Below are positions 1 through 9,000 of a stretch of 53,532 nucleotides of DNA, piece after piece. The notes beneath the pieces were generated by a model. It searched no databases. It was not told where the DNA came from and worked only from the letters and a program-made list of their open reading frames with translations. The position numbers and the translations under genes are program-made. Every line of letters starts with the position of its first letter. Within the stretch, counting starts at the first letter, position 1. Source of the stretch: a bacterium (GTDB taxonomy: Bacteria > Verrucomicrobiota > Verrucomicrobiia > Limisphaerales > JAJXZI01); contig JAJXZI010000239.1 in the NCBI GenBank assembly GCA_021780115.1, positions 1 to 53,532 on the forward strand. The letters run 5' to 3'.

Positions 1-3000
1 CTTTCTTCCGTCGAAGCACCAGCTTTGCCTGCCGTCGTCGTCCTTGCCGCAACAGCTGTCGGACGGCCTCGTTTTCGCGGTCTTGCAACGTATGAATCTG
101 AAAGAACCCGAAAAATAACAAGAGTAAAGAGCAAATGGGGGGCGTCAGGCAGGGCTGCTTGCGTTTGTTTAGGCACTGGCGCATTTGATCGGCAGCCTCG
201 CGGAACTGCTTCAATTCAAAATGCGCCAAGCCCAAAGCGAAATGCAGCGACGCCGTCAGCCCGCCCCGCTTGGCCAGCGGCGAATTCAACACCTGCACGA
301 CCTCGTCGTGCGCCTGCACCTTGTAAAGCTGGCTGGTGAATTGCGTCAGCAACACCTCGCGCAGTTCCGGCACGATCTCATCCGCCGGCTGCGCGGACAT
401 CAGTTCAAACGCTTCGCGATATTTTTCAATGCCGCCGGGCAAATCATCCGAGCGGACGAGTTCGAGGCCGAGATTCATCAGCAAATTCGCGTCGGTGGGA
501 TTCTCCTCGATGGCCGCGCGGAGCAATTTCAAGTTGCGTTCGATCTTGTTCCGGTCGCGCACCATTTCCTTGGTATAGCCGTGATGCAAAAGTTCCGCGG
601 TGCCGAGCGCGGTTCTCAATCCCCATTCTTTCGCATGAACCAAGATGCTTGGAAAGACCTGCTCGTGGATGCGGCCGGTGAAATAAATTCCCGGCAGGTT
701 GCGGAACAAACGCGGCACGAAACTGCGGCCTTCATTTTCCTGCCCGGCGTTCACCAGCGGCAGGCGGAAGGCGATGGTGGAAGAATTTTTCATGTCCGCG
801 AGCAGTTTCGCATGTTGCGCGGCGGGCAATTCCTCGTCGGCATCGAGCATCAAAATCCAGTCGCCGGTGGCGTGCTCCAGCGCGGCGTTGCGCGCGGCGG
901 CGAAATCATCGCACCAGGCAAACGAATAAATCTCCACGCCGAACTCGCGGGCAATTTCCACCGTGCGATCCGTCGAACCGGTATCCACCACGACGATCTG
1001 CGAGGCGAACCCGCGCACGGACTTCAGGCATTGCGCGAGGAAGCGTTCCTCATTCTTCACGATGAGACAGACGGACAGTTTATTTCCGATTTCCGATTTC
1101 CGATTTCCGATTTGTTCGGGCAAGACGAGCCAGTCCAGCTTGGCGTCGCCCTTGAGTGGCTTGCACAAGAACTGATTTGCGGCCTGCCAGTCGGGCGCGA
1201 AATCGCGGGCGCGTTGGGCGCAAAGCTTCGCGGTTTTCCCATTGCCGGCTGCGTTGGCAATTTCAGCCAGCAGCAGAAACGCCTCAGGATGGAAAGGCCG
1301 GCGCGCAATGCCGGCATGGATGGCAATCCAGGCGGCTTCAAAATTTTTCTGTGCGAGCAGTTCGCGGGCCTCGTCCAAGCCTCCGACCTTGGCCACTGGC
1401 GGCGGTCGGACAAACGGAGCCGGTGTTCGCGCTAGCGCGGGCGCCTGGCTGGCCAGCGCGGCCATTCGCTGGGCGGCGATTGCGGCAGACTGGTTCCAGG
1501 TGAAGTTTTGACTGGCATGACGGCTGGCGATTTCACCGCGAGCGCGGGCTTGTGCCGGATTCTCGAAAGCAACCCGCATCCATTTGCCTAGCATCGGCAA
1601 ATCGGGTTCCAGCAACCAACCAGGAGCTACGAGTTTCATCCCGCTGATTTCGCCGCCCAAAATTCTTTTCGCCGCCGGAATGCGCCAGGCAAATTCATCA
1701 GTGACAAAATCATCGGTCGCGCCACCAGCGGTCACGATAACCGGCAAACCGCACGCCATCGCTTCCAGCACCGGCAGGCCGAAACCTTCACCACGATAAG
1801 GCATGACCAAGCAATCGCAGGCAGTGTAAAGTCCGGGCAACTGGTTCGGCGGCCATTCTTCGTTGAGGTAAAGAATTTCCGGCGCGTTGGGCTGGTGTTG
1901 AGCGGTGCGGATTTGCGTCTCGAAAGTTTGACCGTTGTAAACACTCTTGCCGCCGAAATCTTTTATGACCAGACATACGTCGTCCGCCGCCGTGAAATTT
2001 TTCAGATAGGCTTGTAGCAGCAAGTCCGGGCCTTTGCGTCCGATGGTGCCGCCGACGAACAGAAACTTGAATTTCTTCTGTGTCGCCAACTTCATCGGCG
2101 TGACCTGCGGATTGAATTTTTCGACATCCACGCCGTTTGGAACCACGACAACTTTCGACGCCGGCACGCCGGATTCCACATAAACGCGGCGGACATATTC
2201 GGACGGAATCCAAAACTCATCCACATCGCGCGCGTGTTCCACCCACGCTTCCGGCAGGCTGCCAAACTCCCACGGTTGAATGACGGCGAGTTTGCCTTGC
2301 CGCGGGCGTTTCCAATTCGGCGGCCAAGCATGACGCACCGTGAGGGCGGCATTCGGGGCCGGCGTGGCGGAAACTTCCCGCGCCAGTTGCGGCCAAACGG
2401 TTACGGCGTCTGCCGCCACCGGCCCGCCGTTGGTGACGCATTTGATTTGCGCCCCGGGAAACTCCTTGAGCGCGCCGACCAACTCCCGGTTTACGTGCGA
2501 CAAGCTGCCGTGATCGAGAAATGAACCTTCCCATGAAACATTGAGTGGGGCCGGCGCCGATGGCTTGATGGCCTTGACGAGGGAATCGCCATTGACGATG
2601 CCGGTAAAAAATTTGCGGCACTGTTCCAAATTTTTGACGACGGTTATGTTTTTCCATGGATCGAGAAAAACGAAATCGGACGGATCTTTTTTATTATTCC
2701 AATCCGGTCCCTTAATCGGCTCGAAGACGATCGTTGGCACCCCGGCGAGCGCTGAAAATGTTTTGGCCCACGAATCGGCGCCGATCAACATGGCGCTGTT
2801 GGCAATGTGCTCCATTTGTTCGCGGAACGAATAACTGCGCCGATCCTGACAATCGTTCGGGCAGGGATAATCTTTGCCCTCATCCGGTGTGCCGATAACG
2901 ACGGGCTGATAGCCGGTTTTTTGGATGAAGCGGATTAATTGCGGCCAGACGGCGGGATCAATAATGTTGCGCTTGCTTCCAACCATGCCGCAGAGGCTGC

Positions 3001-6000
3001 CCCTGGGGGCCAAGACGATTTGTTTGGGCCGGAACTGAGTTCGGAACCGGAGGGCCCAGTCGGGGTGGCGGCTGACTTTGAATTGCTGGAAAATATCCAA
3101 GCCAGCGTGCCAGTCCTTGAAATAATCGCCCTCGGGCGTGGCACCCATGCCCAAACACTCCGGACAGTGCCGCATCATCAGGCGCAGGAGGATGTGCAGT
3201 TGCGGCAGGACGTTCTTGGGCAGAAACCAGACGCGCTTGAGCGAAGGAAACGCCTCGAAAAAGCTGCGCATGGCCGGGAGAGAATTGGGAAAGCTGACCA
3301 CCTGCGCGTCCGGATGCTTGTCCAAGAAAGTGGCCAGCAACAGCAATGCATCGCCAGCTCCGCCGAAGTGCATGTAGAACGGCCCGACGTGATGGAACAA
3401 TTTGATGAGCGTCTTGGCCACATCTTCCAGCCATTTGGCATCCGCGCGTCCGCCGGGCGGCAGCGGCAGCACTTGCTGGCGGAAATAATTGAAGCGGCCT
3501 TCGCTCTTTTCCAGACAGGTGTCAAAAGCGATGCGATCCAGTTGCGCCGGCCACTTTTTGAAAAAGATGTCGCCGGATTCTTTGTTTAAAGCATCCACCC
3601 GCTCCCGGTTGGGGCTGGACTGGCTTTCGTGATGGATGACGACGCAACGCGGTTCGTAGAAAACTTTCCGGCCAGCTTGCCAGGCTTTGAAGCAAAGATC
3701 GGCGTCCTCAAAATACATTCGATACTCCGGTGAAAAGCCGCCCAAGGCCTGGAACAAATCCGACGGCATGAACAAGCATGCGCCGGTGACTGCGGCCACC
3801 TGGCCGGCGACGTTCGCCTCGGGGGCGTTTTCCGCCACGCCCAGATGACGATGCAACGGCCAGATTTTGTAGTCCGGATTGTCCGCCCAGAAAAATTCAA
3901 TGCCGCAATGCTGCACGGTCCGGTTGGGGTAGAGCAACTTCGCTCCCACAATGCCGATGGTCGAATCACCTTCGAACCGCGCAACGGCCGCTTCCAGCCA
4001 GCCCGCTTCCGGCTCGGTGTCGTTGTTCAGAAACACCAGCCAATGACCGCGCGCTTGCGCCGCGCCGAAATTACAGGCGCCGCCGAAACCGCGATTTTGC
4101 GGCAGGCGATGGTAGCGCAAATTGGGCTGCACCTTCGTTTGCGCCAGACAGAACCCCTCGGTTTCGTCAGACGAGTGATCGTCCACCACAATAATTTCAT
4201 GCGGCACGGCGCAGGGAATGGCTGCCAGCCGCGCGAGACATTTTTTGGTGAACTCCACCTTGTTGAAAACGGGAATGATGATCGAAACTGACAGGCGTCC
4301 TGGGGCGGGCTTGCCGGAACTGGAAAGCATCGGGCCGGCCAGTTCGCGGAGAAATTGTTGACGGCGGGCCAGCAGGTCCGGACGATCTTTCACCAACTCT
4401 GGATGTTTCTGGTAAATAATGTTCGCCGTGCGCACGAAATCCGCGCGGCGTTCGCTCGACATGGACGAGCCGTCTTCACGCCAGCGAAATTCACAAGTCA
4501 CTTCCTTGACATGACTGAATCGGAACAGGCGCGACATGCGCATCCACAAATCCCAGTCCTCGTGTGTCGTCAAACTCTCGTCAAACCAGCCGGCTTGCTC
4601 GGCGCATTCCCGTTTGTGCAAAAAACAGAGCACGGGAATAAAGTTGTGGATGAGAATTTTTTCGGCATCCCAATCACATGAATAAGGCACGGTGCGCTCC
4701 ATGATAACGTAACGGTCGCCGTCCTTGCGTTGGGTGGCGCGTTGCGCGTCCGAATAAACCACGTCCGCGCCGCTGGCTTCCAAATGGGCCATCAGCGTGG
4801 CGAGATGCTGCGGATGATAAATGTCGTCATCGTCCAGATAAGCGACATATTCCCCGCGCGCGGCACGGATGCCGGTGTTGCGCGCGCCGGCGAGGCCCTT
4901 GTTCTTTTCGTGATTGATCAGCCGGATTCGGCCATCGGCATTGAGCGGCTCAATGACGTGGTCCACCTCCGGCCCGGCGTCGTTGACCACGATGATTTCA
5001 AAGTTGCGATACGTCTGCTCGAGAATGCTTTTCAGCGTTTCACCCAGCCAGTCGGGGCGATTGTAAGTCGGCACAATGACCGAGACCAACGCATTTGCGC
5101 TTACCCCCGCCGGTGTCATACGAGTCGCGGTTAATTGGTTCAAGACCTCCCGCGCTTGCGTGTCGTTGGGATGCATGGCGAGCAAATTTTTGAGGATGGT
5201 TTCAGCTTCCGTGCCCGCGCCGCTTTTCATCAAGGCGCAGCCGAGGAAATACATGACGTGGCGATTGCATGGATTCTCCACGAGCAACGCTTTGAGTTGG
5301 TCAACATTTCGCATCGGCGGGCGCAAATTCCAGCCGGCTGGCATTTCCGTGAGAGTTTTCCGCGCCGCGGCGAGCACCGCTTCCGAATAGAGTTCAGGAT
5401 GACGAGAGCGCACAAACGCTGTGATGACCGGATCAAGACGCTTTGAAAAATTCATGAGCGACGAACCAAAATGGTGCCGATAAAAAAACAGTGGTTCAGC
5501 GACATGCCGGCCAAACCAATCTTGGGCCCCCAAGCGAATCCATAAATCCCAATCTTCGTAATAGCCCCAATTCTCCGAATCGTAGCCTCCGACGTCGTCG
5601 AACGCTGCTTTGCGAATCAACGAGCATGTGCTAATAAAGTTTGCCTGGCACAGTCGCGCGAAGTCATATTCCGGCTGATAGTGCCTCAGTTGTTTATCTT
5701 CGAAGTAAACGGTGTCCACATAGACCAGACCTAGCTTCTGGTCAGCGTCCAACACAGGCACAGTTTTTGCCAGATAGTCAGGTGCGATTCGGTCATCGGC
5801 GTCCAGTGGTAAGAGATATTTTCCCCGGGCTTGAGCCGCGGCAAAATTGCGGGCCGCACCCGGACCGACATTGTCGAGATGAAAAATGCGGAAAGGAATT
5901 TCCGGAGGTGTTTGGTCTGCCAAGCGTTGTGCAACAACAGCCGAATCATCGGTGCTGCCAACGTCTATGAGAACGATTTCAAAACTGCGGTAGGTTTGGC

Positions 6001-9000
6001 CTTGCACGCTGGCCACGGCCTCCGGGAGATATTTCGCGTAGTTGTGGCAGGAGATTACCACCGAAACCACGGGCGCGACGGCGCGATTTTTTGGGAGCCG
6101 AACCCAGTCGGCGGGCAGCAAATCCACGGTGTTGTTCGTTGGATTGTCAAACCACGGCGTCGGCGTAATGACAATTTTGTCCGGCGCGGAACTCAAAAAG
6201 GCGGCCCACCAACTAAAGGAGCTGCTTGAAATGACGAAATGGCGACAAGCCATCATTAGTTGCAAATCTGTTGCCGCCCGGTCGCCTGAACATTCGTATT
6301 GAGCCAGGGTGAATGGCGCGTTGCCGGTGAGATTGGCGGTGCGGCACCACTCGGGATCATCCGAGAAAATGAAGAATTGCGCGTCGGGCAGGCGCTCGCA
6401 AATCAGGGCCGTCGCGCGGCGAAAATAATCTTCCACGCAGGCTCCATGAAATGCGCTGGCGATCGGGTTGTGGACGTAATCCCCGCGCCGCACATGCAGA
6501 CACACTGCCGTGCAGGCGGTGATTTTATCCTTGAATACTTGCTGTGCCGAAGTGAGCGGCGTCACGAAAGACTGGAATGTCCGTGACACTTCCTCCCGCA
6601 CCGGCTCGAAAAAGCGCGGCGATTGGAAATAGCCGTCCAGATAAACGTTGGGGCCAAGCTCGAAAAACTTCGGATCAAAATGAAACTGCTGCTCCACATG
6701 GCAGGGCAAACGTCTGGCCGCTGCGGAAGCGTCGGCAACCACTTCGCAATCCGGCGGCAGTTGGAATAGATCCAGGCAATAATCGCGGTGCGTGAAATTC
6801 GGTCGGGGCGTGCGATCGCGCAGAAAACTCAAATCGAGCTTTAACCGTGAATTTTGGCGGCGTGCCAAGGCCAGACCGGCGGCGAATTGAAACATCTGAT
6901 TGCCGAGACCGCCTTGCAACTTCACCACCACGGCGCCCATCGGCGGGCCTTTGCGGTCGTCGAAAACCGTTGCATCGGCAGTCGGTGGTGGCGGCTGAAT
7001 GCCGGTTTCTGAAACCCAATTTGCCTGCTTGGTAAAACAACAAACGTTGTCATTGAGCCATTGGAGCTTGAAGCCGTTCGTTTCGGCGATAATCGTCATC
7101 GAACGTGACGTATGCACGGTGCAATGCCCGATGGCTGGTTCAAGATAGCCCCATTCCGCCAGATTTTTTTTGTCAGCAAAACTGCTTTCGATATAGACCA
7201 CGCCGCCGGTCTGCAAAACGCGGTTGAATTGTTGGAAGATTGTCCGGGGTTCGTAGAGATGTTCGATCACCTCGACCATCATGATGGCGCACATGGAAGC
7301 ACCGGCCAAATCTTCCAGTTGCACTGGTGTGTCTTGATCAATGCCAACCGTCTGGATGCCGAGGGATTGGAGAAACCGGGTGGTTTCACCCTGGCCGCAT
7401 CCAAAATCAACGACGTATTCCGGCCGCCGGCCGAGGACCTGCACCAAGCGTTGAAAGCGGACGACATCTTGATTTTGATCGTGCCGGCTTGAGGGGCCGC
7501 TGTTTTCGGTTTGAATGATGGATTTTTCAATGCTTGGCGTGAACACACATTCGCAGGCTGGACACTGGTGGTAAACCTGGCCATTCTTGGTGAGGACTGC
7601 GGGAGCTGATCTCCGACAAACCGGACACGGACGATTGGCGTCCTGACCGGGCCGGAGGGAAACCCCAGGTTGATGCCGGAGTTGCGCCGCGACCGGCGTC
7701 GGCATCAGATCGTTAGCGGTGAGAAAGTCACGCATGGCTTTACGCCAGACTTCGCACATGCCTCGTTCGCTCGGCACATCAGCGGTGATGTATTCGCTCA
7801 AAATCTGATCGGCGGCGGCGAGCAGTTCGGTTCGCGAAATGATCCGTTTTTTTGTTGCGAAGGCTTCAATGTTGGCGAGGTATGGCGGGTGCGGCCAGCT
7901 CGATGCCTTGGTCTCCACGCTGAAACCCAGCAGACCGAGCACATGCCGATAACGTTCAGCCGTCCAGCCATCGTAATGGTTCGCCCAGCCGGCTTCCTGC
8001 GAGCCAAAGCAATGCCGGACCACCGCCTGCTTGATGCGAAACGGAATATCCGAAACCAGTTGCCGCGCGCAGCCGTCAAGGTCCGGGGTTTCCAGATGCA
8101 GCCGGCCACCGACTTTGAGCATTTCGTGCCAGCGGATCAGCAACGCCAGCGCCTCGGATCGCTTGAAATGTTCAAAGACATGATGCAGCCGGATTTCATC
8201 CACGCTCTGCGGCGGGAACTGCAATTTGGTGATGTCTGCGAAAACATCCGCGCCGATGACCGTCTGGCAGGTGTGTTCTGTCGGCGGATAATCAATGTTC
8301 ACATAGCCGTCAAAATGCTGCTCGCCGCAGCCAAGGTGCAGCCGGAGTGGCCGGGCCGCGCGGTGGACGCCCGCCACCATCAGTTGCGGAAGAGCGTCCT
8401 GTCGCGCCGCCAGCATTGGACGAGCGGAAGTAATCACCGAGGTCGGAGCTAGGGCTGCTGGCGCCGGGAGTGTTTGCAGCAGCTCACGGGCGGAAGCAAA
8501 ATCAGGCACCACTTCGATCAACGCACCAAGAATGGTGCGTGCGAAGTTATGGTCGCCAGCCCCATGCGCCGCCAGTGCGAGATACCAATGAATGCGCCAG
8601 TGCGCAAAGCCGAGCCGCAGAATTTCCTGGAATTGTTGCCTGGCCTCGAGAAACCTGTTTTCCCCCAGTAAGATTTGCGCATGCCACAGCCGATAGTGCA
8701 GCCCGGCACCCAATTTTTCCGTCGCGGCAAACTGGGCCGGCAGTTCGCAAAGCACTTCCCGCTCGGTTCCTTCCGCCTGAGCGATCAGGCTTTCGGCCGT
8801 GATGATTTCTTCCACCGGCAGATTGTTGCCGTCAAACAACCGGCTGAGCGTCAGCGCCAGAATCAGCGGCGAAACCGTGACCTGCGCGCTGGCTGGAAAT
8901 GCGAGCGCGACATCGCCGAGAATAAAAAGTTGATAATTGGAATCAATCGCCCCCACGGCGGCGTGCAAGTCAATGATGGTGGGATTATGCGCGGTGGCAT

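Noticed and set aside
1082-1109. Heptamer repeats as a CRISPR array
   Set aside because: Units are 7 bp and directly adjacent with no spacers.
185-1435. Long plus-strand frame opposite the giant gene
   Set aside because: His/Arg/Gln/Phe-rich mirror image of the minus-strand glycosyltransferase, without domain-like sequence. Many similar plus-strand frames up to 10.5 kb are the same artefact.
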